DNA from: Gyromitra esculenta
Lineage: Eukaryota > Ascomycota > Pezizomycetes > Pezizales > Discinaceae
Direction: 5' to 3'
Assembly: GCA_038503075.1 (NCBI GenBank)
Contig: JBCAML010000018.1
Coordinates: 496,001 to 560,000, forward strand
DNA: 64,000 nucleotides
In this document: in pieces, positions 22,744 through 34,136 of the stretch
Numbering within the stretch: position 1 is the first letter of the stretch
How the letters are laid out: every line of letters begins with the position of its first letter
Notes under the pieces: generated by a model
What the model saw: only the letters and a program-made list of their open reading frames with translations
Told to the model about the DNA's origin: nothing
The model's database searches: none
Program-made: the position numbers and the translations under genes

Positions 22744-24404
22744 TTAAACACCAAATCCACCAAAAAACATATGCGGAGGCCCTATCATCCCCATCCCCAT
22801 TGGTTCCATATCATCGTCATCATCATCCAAGTCGTCCTCATCCGAATCCATATCATCCTCATCAGTCTGGTCATTGTCATCATCCCATAGACCAGAATCG
22901 AACCCCGTACCACCATAAAATATGGCATAGTCACTATCATCCGTGCTTCCTGAGTTATCGTCATCGTCTTCCTCATCTAGGCAGTCAGTACAACTCAAAT
23001 CGCGTGTAGGACCAGACGGGGGCTCGGTGTCGAGTGTGCCAGCGATGTATGCAGTCCATTTCAGAGTTTCGCAGTCATGCATGCGCCTAGGTTTCGGCTG
23101 GTCGTACCAGAGTTCTTCAATGCGGAAGTGAGTGAGTGCCGAACTAGACTTGGGCGCGAAGTGAGTACGGATTGCACGGAAGATGTTGGACCAAGGATTT
23201 GTGCGGACGGGGGGGTCAGGCTCAATGACGTCAGGCTCACTTGAGGCTGGTGGGTCGTGTCGGAGACGGCAGCTATTGAAAGAGATGTATTTGAGACTTC
23301 TGCGATGGGCTACGATGAAATATAGAAGGTGGGATTCGGTGAAGATGAGGTCGTTGAGGATCAGCTTTTTGAGATTTGGCCAGCGGACAGGCGGGAAAGG
23401 GATTTCGGACTTGGCGGCGATTTTGGATATGCATGGGGTGATGAGGGAGCGGAAGTGCATTTCTGTGACGCTTTCCTGGACTTTGATCTCGAGGGATTCG
23501 AGGGAGGTGACGGACTGAATCAAGCGCCCTATCAAGAGGATCCACCCTGGAGTGGTGCTTTCTGATGTGTCACGAAGAGTTCGAATGGAGAACTTAAGGT
23601 GTTTGATACCCTGCATCCCTGTGATGGCTTTGGAAACGAAGGACGGTGGGAGGAGCATACACTCCTCGGATACACCTTCGATAGCTAGGTTTTCCAGAGG
23701 TACCACGTTTGGTGTTTGTGTACGGTTGTACATCGCCTGTAGAATGGCACGGAAGACAACGGGACACCATTGCCTACCCCCGATAGAAATGTCCATGTCA
23801 TGCGGCATATCAGACAAACTACGCCGCCTTGGAGCCTCTATACATATAGACATAAGGTTGGGCAGGGTGGCGAGGTTTTTGACGTGCAATTCGTGGAGAT
23901 CGTTGGAGAGCTCGAATTCACGCTGTTCAATCCAGAGTGGGAGTTGGAACATAATAGGATCTTTGCTCGCGCGCATTATTTCAGGGGTTGGGAGGCCTGA
24001 GGGATCAGCCGCAAGACGGAGGTATTCGTCGTAAGCAGTCCCTAGAAATTTGATTTATTGATATCAGCATGTGTGATTCCCAGCGATGAATAAGGTACTT
24101 GAAACATACGGGTTGGCGCACGGGACTTGGACAAAACATAAGTGTATGTCTTCACTAGCTTCTTGAGATGTTCGCTTTCAGTGATGGTCTCTAAACGCTT
24201 TAGACTGCATTCGGTGCTTTCTATTCTGAGATGCCTGAAGATATGTGGAGTAATAATGGCACAGAATGTCTGGCTAACTAGTCGAAGGCTTATATATCCA
24301 TTGTATTCAACATTTGGCAAAGATATTATCCGGGGTATTATAAAATTGTCAGGCTGGAGAATAAGATGCAGGATCTCTGGGGGAAGGCAGTCGATTGTTT
24401 TCAT
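22744..24404 (-). CDS. F-box protein with leucine-rich segments and acidic tail
   Basis: Exon 1 (24404-24110) and exon 2 (24041-22744) are separated by a 68-bp intron (donor GTATGT, acceptor TTTCTAG) and encode 530 aa. ATG 24404 begins MKTIDCLPPEILHLIL, the usual fungal F-box start, followed by SLRLVSQTFCAIITPHIFRH, so the F-box covers residues 4-50. Such proteins bring substrates to SCF ubiquitin ligases through Skp1. The middle (about 120-400) has irregular leucine-rich stretches (NLKKLILNDLIF, SLKYISFNSCRL) that could bind substrate. After a CTDC pair the tail is extremely acidic (EEDDDDN, DDLDDDDDDME) and ends in Met/Gly/Phe-rich residues. The upstream frame continues beyond 24404 without an ATG, so this start is preferred. 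The substrate is unknown. Confidence 0.8.
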
Positions 24405-24995
24405 TGCGGCTTGGTGGCGCGGGCGATTGGAAATATTATTTTTAGCTGGATAGTTGAAGATGTCTTTCGAGCGATATATATGGTTCAAGGCTGGGAATAA
24501 ATTGATTTGCTTTTTCGTCCAATTATGTTAAGTTTTGATATCAGCTAGGCAGCTCAACAGGGGGTGGGTGGGGGGTGTAATAAGTCAGGTCCACCTTATT
24601 TAATGACTGAGAGGGAATTTCTAGATAATTCTTAGTGCCCAGAAATAGTAATAAGCCGAGGCCGTCAAAGAATAAGGAAGGGGAATCTCTATTGTCTGAG
24701 CCCTAGATAGTCGAAGGTAGGGTTGGGACACCAGTGGGCGATTGTCGGGAACGAGATCTCTCTGATACGTTTGCTGCAGGGACGTCGATACGCATCCACG
24801 CTAATGATCTTGGCTTCCTCGCGTGGTTGCCTGGTAATAAACCCTAACCCCGAGTGGCAGTGGTTACCCGGCCACTGGTCTCGTTGTCTCTCCCCCCCTC
24901 CAACTCACCCCCCCATACCACCTCACCTATTACCCCCCGGCCAACCCTCCAACACTCTATAACTATCGCCATCCCCTCTCTCTATCTCGGCCATT
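24405..24995. promoter_or_regulatory. Divergent upstream region of the F-box and gamma-adaptin genes
   Basis: This interval separates two genes transcribed away from each other, so it should hold both promoters. Bases 24885-24960 are a C/T-rich tract (ctctcccccc...) directly upstream of the gamma-adaptin ATG, typical of fungal 5' leaders. No specific binding site can be named. Confidence 0.5.
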
Positions 24996-27818
24996 ATGAG
25001 CTCTTGTGTGTTGTATCCCTTCGCTTCTACCCTATCTTCACTCTGCAAATGTGTTGAATAGAGAACCTCAAGAGCTGACCACGTAATCATATTCTAGTGA
25101 AGCAATTCATCCGGGCCGTCCGAAGCGCAAAGACTTTGAATGACGAACGAGGTGTTATCCAGAAAGAAAGTGCTGCTATTCGTGCATCTTTTCGGGAGGA
25201 GTCGGGAGACTCTAATGTCAGGTTCGTTTATAGCTCAGCTGGACCTCAACGGAGCTTAGTCTGACACCCCCGGTGTATCTTCAGGAGAAACAATGTCGCC
25301 AAATTGTTGTACCTGTTCACTCTCGGCGAGCGAACCCACTTCGGTCAGATTGAGTGTTTGAAATTATTGGCTTCTCCGAGATTTGCAGATAAAAGGCTGG
25401 GCTACCTGGGAACTATGCTGCTCCTAGACGAGAATCAGGAAGTTTTAACCCTGGTAACCAACTCGCTAAAAAAGTAAGCTTGTTGCCAAGTTGATGTGAG
25501 GAGGTTGTTTCAGAGCTGATATCGACTAGTGACCTAGAGCATTCGAATCAGTACGTTGTGGGGCTAGCTCTGTGCACCCTCGGCAACATCGCCTCAACGG
25601 AAATGGCCCGCGATCTGTTCCAGGAAGTTGAAAACCTTCTCTCGACAGCCAATCCTTATATCCGACGAAAAGCAGCAATTTGTGCCATGCGTATCATCCG
25701 AAAAGTTCCTGATCTCCAGGAGCACTTCATCGACAAAACCAAGTTGCTGCTGCAGGACCGGAATCACGGGGTGCTGTTGTGTGGTGTTACTCTGGTTACA
25801 GACCTTTGCTTGCACGATCCGGATATGGTTCACGAGTTTAGACCCTTCACGAGTGCACTGGTTCGTCATCTGAAGAGCTTGACTAGCTCGGGATACGCAC
25901 CGGAGCACGATGTGACGGGAATCACGGATCCGTTCTTGCAAGTTAAAATTCTAAGACTGCTAAGAGTTCTTGGAAAAGGAGATGCGCAAGTCAGCGAGCA
26001 GATCAATGATATCTTGGCGCAGGTTGCGACGAACACGGATTCTTCGAAGAACGTCGGAAACTCGATTCTCTATGAAGCTGTCCTAACCATCCTCGACATC
26101 GAAGCTGATAGTGGTCTCCGTGTGCTTGGTGTTAACATTCTCGGAAAATTCCTGACCAACAAGGACAACAACATTCGTTATGTCGCTTTGAATACTCTCA
26201 TCAAGGTAGTTGCGGTGGAGCCGAACGCAGTTCAAAGACACCGGAGCACTATCCTCGACTGTCTGCGAGACCCAGACATTTCAATCCGTCGTCGCGCTCT
26301 TGATCTCTCATTTACACTTATCAATGAATCCAACATTCGCGTTTTGATTAGAGAACTATTAGCTTTCTTGGAAGTTGCGAACAACGAGTTCAAACCAGTA
26401 TTAACGACGCAGATCTGTATTGCGGCCGAGCGATTTGCACCTACTAAGAGATGGCATATTGATACTGTTTTACGGGTTCTGAAACTGGTGAGCTTGGAGC
26501 TTGTTTGTTTGGGGTCTTGCTAACCCTTTTAGGCCGGAAATTACGTCAAAGAACATATTCTATCAAGTTTCATTCGCTTGATTGCCAACTCCGCAGAGCT
26601 GCAGACATATTGTGTGCAGAAACTATTCTCTGCCTTAAAAGCAGATATCACACAGGAAGCGTTGACTCTGGCTGGTGCTTGGACTATTGGTGAATATGGA
26701 GATTTGCTATTAAAGGGTGGGAACTATGAAGAGGAGGAGTTGGTCGTTAAAGTTCAAGAGTCGGACGTGGTTGACATCCTTGCGACTATCCTTTCAAGCG
26801 CATACTCAACTCAAACTATCAACGAGTACATAATCACAGCACTCATGAAACTCACGACCCGCATTTCAAGCGCGGCCCAGGTCGAAAGGATCCGTCGGAT
26901 ACTGCAAACGTACACCGACAGCTTGGACGTAGAGATCCAGCAGCGATCTGTTGAGTACGGAAATATGTTTGGCTACGACGACATCCGAACCGGTGTGCTC
27001 GAGAAGATGCCACCACCAGTGTTCAAAGAGGTATCGAGGCAATTTGAACAAGTTGCGAAGCCGAAACCAGTTGGCAAACGGGCTGCCAAGCAACAAAGTG
27101 TCGAGGACTCGCTAATCGAGATAATGGGCCCCGACTTCACCTCTCCTGGACCGGAACCGCCAAATGGTGGATCAAACAGGGATCTGCTGGAAAGCATTCT
27201 TGGTGGTGGGGGTATCGATGAGATGGCTTCTCCATCTGCATCCCCACCCCCAACATCCCAGATGAAACACTCGAGTATAATGGATATGTTCAATTCTACC
27301 ACAATTCCTACTCCGCAGCAGCAGTCAGCCACACCCCTTGCTGCTACCTCATCCGGGATACCCTCCTACACAAACCCAATGGGACTATACGGAGCACCTG
27401 CTGCACCCTCAGGCCCACCAGCCCTTGCAGTTTATGATAAAAACGGTCTTGCTATTATACTGCAGCTGCAGCGCACAGCAGATGGAACGGTGAATATTGT
27501 GGCACGGTTTAAGAACAACGGTTTTACGGAGAGAATAAGTGGTGTGACGCTGCAGGCAGCGGTGCCGAAAAGCCAGAAGTTACAGCTCCAGCCGATTTCG
27601 ACGACCGAGCTGGAGCCAGATGGTGAGGCAACACAGGCGATGAGAGTTATGGGGAGCAAAGGAGTGAGTTGATCCGATATTTGTTTTTCTGTAAGGTATA
27701 GACGCTGACTAGTGTTTTTGAAAAGCCTCCTCTAAAATTACGACTGAAGATCTCGTATAATAAGGAGGGCGCAGGAAGCGTAGTGGACTTAGTGAACTGG
27801 TCGGAACCGACAGATTAA
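24996..27818 (+). CDS. apl4: AP-1 clathrin adaptor complex, gamma subunit
   Basis: This is the large gamma-adaptin of the AP-1 complex, which links clathrin to cargo at the trans-Golgi network and endosomes. Six exons (24996-25005, 25098-25221, 25285-25473, 25530-26487, 26533-27663 and 27726-27818) join in phase to 834 aa, the usual fungal length. The first exon has only ten bases (MSS plus one base). The protein starts [20 protein letters not shown], with the typical trunk blocks [28 protein letters not shown] and [14 protein letters not shown]; the helical-solenoid trunk reaches about residue 590. A Ser/Pro/Gly-rich hinge follows, then the C-terminal ear from about residue 718 ([18 protein letters not shown]) to the end ([11 protein letters not shown]). 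All motifs are intact. The gene is expected to be constitutively expressed. Confidence 0.96.
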
Positions 27819-30800
27819 GCTTCGACTAAAAACCAGTCTAGAAAAAATGCATGTTTGTTAGAGGGGAATTGAAAGCTAAAAGCTGGTCCTATGAATGGCA
27901 TTGGACGAATGGGATTGATATAAAAAAAGGCGGCGTAATCGAATAGTTTAATTGGCACCCTTTTTCCCCTTCCCTTTAACTTGTTCTTCTTGTTCTTAGA
28001 TATTGTTTTTCTGGCTAGCGCGTTTTTACTATTTATAGCATAGGTACACTTTTATTTTCTAAGTTGACCGGTTTGCTTGGCTAGAAAGCCCAAGATTATT
28101 CGGGTGGAATCCTAGCCCTTCACCGGGAGGATGATGACCCTTTTGAGTTGGTGTTGATGGATCGCTCCTGAACACTGACTAAGAATAAAAATTTGGAGGA
28201 TGACGAAATGAATAGCAGTGACGGGTTAACATGCACGTAATTACGATCAATAAATTTGGAAATGATAAATGATGCCCTTCTATGTTGTAGCAGTTTAGCT
28301 GAAGGGAGGTTTAGCGTAGTAGAAATATATCAAGCTTTTCTACGTTACTTTTGATCTAAACATATTAATCTCGCAAACAGAACCCAGAAAACCCAGTTGC
28401 TACAAACAGATAGACCAGATAAATAAATACGTCGTCATGGTATCTCACTCGGTTATTATACAATCACTCTTGTTGTAATATTGGGGCGCGTAGGGAGGAA
28501 CAGAGGACTCGATTGTTTGATTGCTTCTGTCTGCTTGCTTCAGGTGGGTATACGGCCCCTATCCAAATAGCTCTCTCTCGGGTACCTGTCTCTCAATCAT
28601 TTCCGGCTCCGAAGCCACACCCGTGGAGGCACCCGTATTAGGAAGCTTCTCCAACAACTCTTGTAAGAAGGTAATAGGGCTTAGAGACTTCCTGCGTCTC
28701 TTAGGGCGTGAGTGAACAGGGAGTCGAGAAAATAGCGTAGTAAACCGGAGAGTTATTACCTTTTGGCTGCTAGGGAAAGTTCGTTGTAGAAAACTTCTTC
28801 GAGAACAAAAAAAAACTAGATGGATCCAAATGAGAGATCTCTCCGGTACTGAAATTTAGCTGATGTGGGAGAAGTATATAACCATATCATTTACTGGATA
28901 CCTGGCTGTTTTGAGGCTTGGACCAATCTTCTGGTGGGACTATCTACTGTAATCCCACGATGCGCTAGTGAAGCTCACAGATTTCGGTTTATTTCCTGGC
29001 ATCCGGGTAACTGTCATTTCCCAACACTGATTCAAACTACCCCACCATCCGTCCTCCCACCTGCTCCACTCCAAAAGATTAAGCCTCTGGCAATTAGCCC
29101 ATCTTCACTTGTCGTTCGAATTATGCCCCGAATTTATATCACCATTCATTCACTTCTGGTGGCATTGCTAATAAATCTTCGTTTAGTACTTACCTTCAGA
29201 ATATTCATCGCCATTCAAACTCTTTCATACATTTTGAAGTATTCTCCTGTGCACGCTGGGACGAGTTTATCCCTGACTATTGCCTTAGTGGCTGGTTGTG
29301 ATGAGCACCCTAAGGAATTTTAACTTACGGTGATATATATGCGATTCAAATACTTCCACTTGTTCGTGGGTCTGTAGTTACCCTCTACCTAAACTTCTGT
29401 CAACCAGAGTAAACCCACCTAGTGTCGCAAGAGGAATCGGAAACCATTGTCTCAATGGATACGGTGAGAGCGAGGTTGTGGCAAGGATGTTCTGATGAAC
29501 TATTAAAGTTATCCAAGTCTAACCCCGCATATGCTATTCAAACTGGTCTCCCTTCTCCAATAATTTTATATCGAGGTGATTTATCAAGCTAAAATCGATT
29601 TATGGAACTATAGCGATTCACTACCCAGCTATACCGTCGGAATATTCGCCGGCACTCTCAAGAGAAACACCTAGAATTAAAGAGAAACCGAAGCATTTAG
29701 AAGCTTCTATTGACTTGTGGGAATCTTTTCCGGGGATTTAACAGCATTGCTCATCACGATATTATTCGTGATGACTACGGTCAACGAGAAATAATTCAAA
29801 TATCCCAATCTACCCAAATTCTGCTGTGATGCTGTGAAGGCTTGCAGCTGGTTGAATCTGATCAGGTTTTTTGTTAAACTATTCTGCATATTTTGGCGGT
29901 TAACGGATATTGTTAATAGGCTCATATACTCTCTCATCCATGCCATGTTCTAAACGCTGATTTTATCTTCAAATGAATATGGCCTCCCTAACAACAAATC
30001 AAGTGAAGGATTGATTTCGAGGAATCTATTCTACTGGCCCCTTGTTTATGTTTACTGATTTATTTTGATAGATGACTGTAGGAATGTTGACCTGCAGCCA
30101 TTCAGGTAGAGCAACTAAACGCTTCCGACCTTCCACCGCTCGCTATTCGTGCAAAGCGAATAGCTAGGTGTCCATAACTGCATTTAATTTCCTGACCTGA
30201 TCACCAGTCGCATTTCGAGCGGGGCCATATCCCTCTACCAGTGAAGTCAAGTGGAGTATCGATTTTAAGAAAAATATACTCAGCTGGTACCCCGTTTACG
30301 TTTGCTAATTTATTTCCGTTCACTCGAGGAGAGCAAACCCACGCTCCCAACCCTCCACTCTCATGGCTTGGACATCGATCGCACTTCCAACAGGATCATA
30401 TCGACGAAGTCAAGTGGAGTATTGATTTCAATAAAGTCTATTCGACTCATCACTCGCTTACGTTTAACTAATTTATCCCGAAAGAATCAAGCAAATAACA
30501 CCATTTGAGAACAATGTATCGAATGACATATTCAAGGCCTACTACATAATCACTCTAAAAGTTTCCTACGAGGCTGAGAAACAACGTTAGGTTTTATTTG
30601 AGGCTGTTACGATCTTAGTTGCCTAGATTATGAATTTTTATTTATGGTGTCGTGCTTTTCGCTGGTCTTTGAAAAATATTGCGATTGCCTTGAACTCGAC
30701 CACTCCTTCCGCCGACAATAGTTAACGTTCCGATAGGGCAATCATCTTCCTCGGTCACATTGAGGATGCAGATAACCAATGCAAACCAAGGCTTAACTAA

Positions 30801-32253
30801 CTTGCACATTTTCAAAGCCAGAAGAGATACTATACTCGCTTGTTCGTTCAGCAAATATTGAGGGTAGCTCGAGACTACTTTTTTATTTATCCCCAAAAAA
30901 TCTAACGCAATTATATCTAAGACGCAACCGGTAGCAGAACATAGAACTAATTCTTACTTAAACAGTTTGCCAATCAGGGACTACCCGAGAAAGAAAAGGA
31001 ACTCTTTATGCTAGGAAACAACTTAAAGACAAGACCATCAACACAGAGAGCGAGGCGAAGCAATGAGATCAACACTATTGATAAAAGAACAGAAGCTACT
31101 GGAATATTAGTTTACTGATTGTACTTAGCCTACGGTGCAGATAGCTTACTGTGCTGTTTGAAATAGTTTCCAGTACACATCACTCTTGGACATCACCCCT
31201 TCCTGCTCTCAACCACCGTATTACGAATACTTCAAAGTGGTAAAGGAAATATTAATGGATAGCAGGTACTTGCTGACAAACGCGATCAATAGAGATGAAA
31301 CTGGAACATCCCGCGAACATGGGCAACCACTCGGCTCAACTATAAATACGGCTGCGTGTCAGAGATACACTCTTGTAGATTCAGAAGACTATGCCTAATC
31401 TTCTATCCCAAATATGAGAAGTTAGTAAGGAATTTAACGAATTGCGTTAGTTTTTTGAAATATTGGTTGCTGTCACGTTAGATCAGCCTAACGCAAATAT
31501 CCAGCATTCAGGCAGCCTCGCAAGTCATAATAGAATACTTCAAATTTTCAAACAGCCTCCCTACTACTTTTGCAGATTTTCTATCAGAAACTAGCTAACT
31601 ATCATCTATTTGAGTAAGTAGGTATCGGATCGGCTACCAGAGCGATCTACCGTTCACCCGAGTACACCACGTTGACTCGGAAATAACGAACGGGGCCGTG
31701 TTGGGCACCACGATGGCGGAGACAGGGCCAATACCACCCAGATCGAGCCGACCTCTATCCACAGGTTGGGTCCATGGCTAAAGGCCGGTCCAACCAGTTT
31801 CATGGAACATGATATCTCGACCGGGTTACATACATTATGTCCGAGTCCATGCAATACTTGATCGCGAGCAATCTCATGCAGTGGGCAATGAGTCTGCAGC
31901 TACTTTCGGGTTTTCGAATATGACGGAGCTTTGACGCTCCATGGATGCGTGGTGATACAAAAGAATAAGAGTTGCGAGGGGGAAATACTAAACGAATCAA
32001 TTAAATTGCTACCGGTCTTGGCAACCGATGCTTAAACCAAAATATGATTATTCTCCAAGAGTCTACGCCATCTGGTGCGGGGATAACTAAATCCGTTCAA
32101 CACATGTATTTGACCTTTTTGTATATTAGAAGATGCTTATAAATGCCTCCTTCGTTCCTTCCATCAAATCTTGTAAACTATCGGTGACAAAAACAGCCAG
32201 TGAAAGGACTCCACTCTTCCATAAACATTTATATCTTAGATCAAGCTCTCAAA
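27819..32253. other. Gene desert of 4.4 kb with decayed repeats
   Basis: Only short frames occur (the longest is 28865-29323 plus) and none shows a domain or coherent splice sites. Three diverged copies of a roughly 70-bp sequence lie at 29997-30480, listed separately. The right 250 bases should contain the promoter of the epimerase-like gene at 32254. The composition suggests old transposon debris, but no transposase or reverse transcriptase motif is readable. Confidence 0.45.
29997..30480. repeat. Three diverged direct repeats of about 70 bp
   Basis: Copies begin at about 29997, 30243 and 30406. The last two share gaagtcaagtggagtat and gatttNaa, and all share a closing block like tttacgttt-(a)-ctaatttat. 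The last two copies read EVKWSIDF-(K/N)-K in translation and then stop, so the unit may derive from a protein-coding mobile element. The spacing between the second and third copies is 163 bp. Confidence 0.6.
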
Positions 32254-33339
32254 ATGGTTAAAGTTTTCATCTTCGGAATCACCGGTTTCATCGGTCGTAA
32301 GTGCCTCCAGACCACCTATCTTATCTACATTGACAGCAAGTGCTCACGCTTATCCAAAAACTTTAGTCCCAACCGCACTAGCACTCCGCCGTAACGGCCA
32401 TATCGTCTATGGCCTTGTCCGCACTGCCGAAAAAGCCAAACTTCTGGCACAAAACGAGCTCATCCCGGTCATCGGTGCCGTTGAAGACACCGAAGTCTGG
32501 GCCAAGGTCTTGCGAGAGAAGGATATCAATGTAGTCCTCGAACTCGCCAGCATCGGACCAGGTTCCCTCCAAGTTCTCGAAACCGTTAAACAGATAGGCG
32601 CAGCCCGCTTAATTGGCTCTCTCCCACCCGGGAAGGGGCCGAAGCTGGGATTTGTACGGTTTTCTGACACATGGGTACACGGGGACCATAATACTCTTAG
32701 GGATCACACGAATGATTTGTCTCCGGTAGGTGGAGATGGCGAGGGTTACAAAGGGATGGACTTGGTTGCATGGAGACCAGCGATGGAGCAACAAGTTTTA
32801 GCGGCAGGAGATGTATTGGATTCGGTTGTAGTTAGGCCCGCTATGTTATTCGGCGGGCAGGGGAGTATATTCCAGATCCTGTTCGCGGGTTTGTTCAAGG
32901 CCGCACAAACTGGGGAAGCTTCTGTTGAGATTTTGGGGGACAAACCGGTGGATATGCCGATGGTGCATAAAGATGACATTGCGGACTTCAATGTTAAATT
33001 AGTTGAAAAGGTTAGCTACTTCCTTAAGCTGCGTTGGGATAATAAACTAACTATTGGAGCCAGATCTCGTTGATTGCTGGCATTTCGTATCCTGTTTTTG
33101 ACATCATCTCCTTCCACGAGTCCTACTTACGGATTGTGGAATCGCTCGCACAACATATTGGATATAAGGGACAGATTAAGTATAGGAAGCCAACAAACGC
33201 CTTTGAAGCAGCGATTTTGACGAGCTACTATTCGTCAAGTGATAGGGCGAGGTCTTATCTGGGCTGGGAGCCAAAGCACAGAAGCATTGTCGCGCAAATA
33301 GATGTATACGGAGATGCCATGGCTGCGTATTTGGCCTAA
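32254..33339 (+). CDS. NAD(P)-binding Rossmann protein, epimerase/NmrA-like
   Basis: Three exons (32254-32296, 32337-33010, 33064-33339) with introns of 40 and 53 bp give 330 aa. The start MVKVFIFGITGFIG contains the nucleotide-binding GxxGxxG motif at residues 8-14, split from the rest by the first intron. IVYGLVRTAEKAKLL follows, the usual second strand that reads the cofactor ribose. The body resembles NAD-dependent epimerases and NmrA-like proteins; later blocks include VVVRPAMLFGGQGSIF and the substrate-side helix DIISFHESYLRIVESLAQHIGY. The usual catalytic YxxxK is not clear: a region GYKGMDLVAWRPAMEQQV lies where it might be. It could therefore be a redox sensor or a reductase acting on small aldehydes or sugars, but the substrate cannot be named. 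It is cytosolic by lack of signals. Confidence 0.82.
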
Positions 33340-33585
33340 GAGATTGCAGATGGGGAGGATCGGAACGTTATATGTCTCGGTTATTATATATGGAACGTAG
33401 CAATATAAAATCTCTATTTTAAACCGAGACTTGTTTGTGATCATCGTAACTAACTTGGAAATGGAAGGACTGCGATCTGTGATAATCAGGAATCGAGTGC
33501 CGTGACCAATTCTTCCAAGGAGCGAGCGAAGCACCAAGTGAAAGCATCAAATTAGTATCTCTATAGTGATACTTTTATGTATACA

Positions 33586-34136
33586 TTAATATGAAGGCTC
33601 GATGGCTAGAGTCTTAACGCCCACAACCTTTTCGTCGTTACGGTCAACACCAATGACAAAGTATCTGACTCTCCCCTCGGATTCCTCAACCCGGTACACT
33701 TTAACCGGCCCACCATTAATGGTTGTGGTAACAGCATCAACGACGTCCTCGTAATCGCCGCGAGTATCCCACTTGCTTGGCTCAAGCTTCTTGATCCTTT
33801 CGCCGTGGGCTCCAATCAGACCCCTGAATTCGTCTAAAGGCAGCAGTGCAGATGTGAGCAACTATCAGGATAAAATACACGTACGCAGAATAAATAAAGT
33901 AGAATAAAAAAACGAAACAAGGGTCACAAACCCTCATTAGGAAGACTTGTTTTCCCCCAATCAAACGAAACCCCCTCAAAAGGCGCATTCGCATCAGAGA
34001 TATAACGTCTCTTCCCAAGCGCTCTTACCGTAGGATGCACTTTTCCATCTGCTGCCACTGTTTTTATGTATGCCGGAACCCCTTTTTCCCTCAGTAGTCT
34101 ATGTATGAATGTAGCATAGCCAGCGTCAGTCGCCAT
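33586..34136 (-). CDS. NuiA-like (nuclease A inhibitor fold) small protein
   Basis: Exon 1 (34136-33932) and exon 2 (33833-33586), with a 98-bp intron (donor GTTTGT, acceptor CCTTTAG), give 150 aa; the junction reads SLPNEDEFRGLIG. Residues from about 45 resemble the bacterial NuiA family (Pfam NuiA). There is a YISDANAPFE segment in place of the family's SESxxPFE, a middle GDYEDVVDAV helix, and a C-terminal VKVYRVEESEGRVRYFVIG followed by VVGVKTLAIEP, matching the family's VYR...VYVIG and GI-x-T-x-VET strands. In Nostoc, NuiA blocks a sugar-nonspecific nuclease; whether this protein does so is unknown. The first 40 residues look like a helical extension. It lies tail-to-tail with the epimerase-like gene, 246 bp apart. 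The fold assignment is from pattern memory and needs a profile search. Confidence 0.62.
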
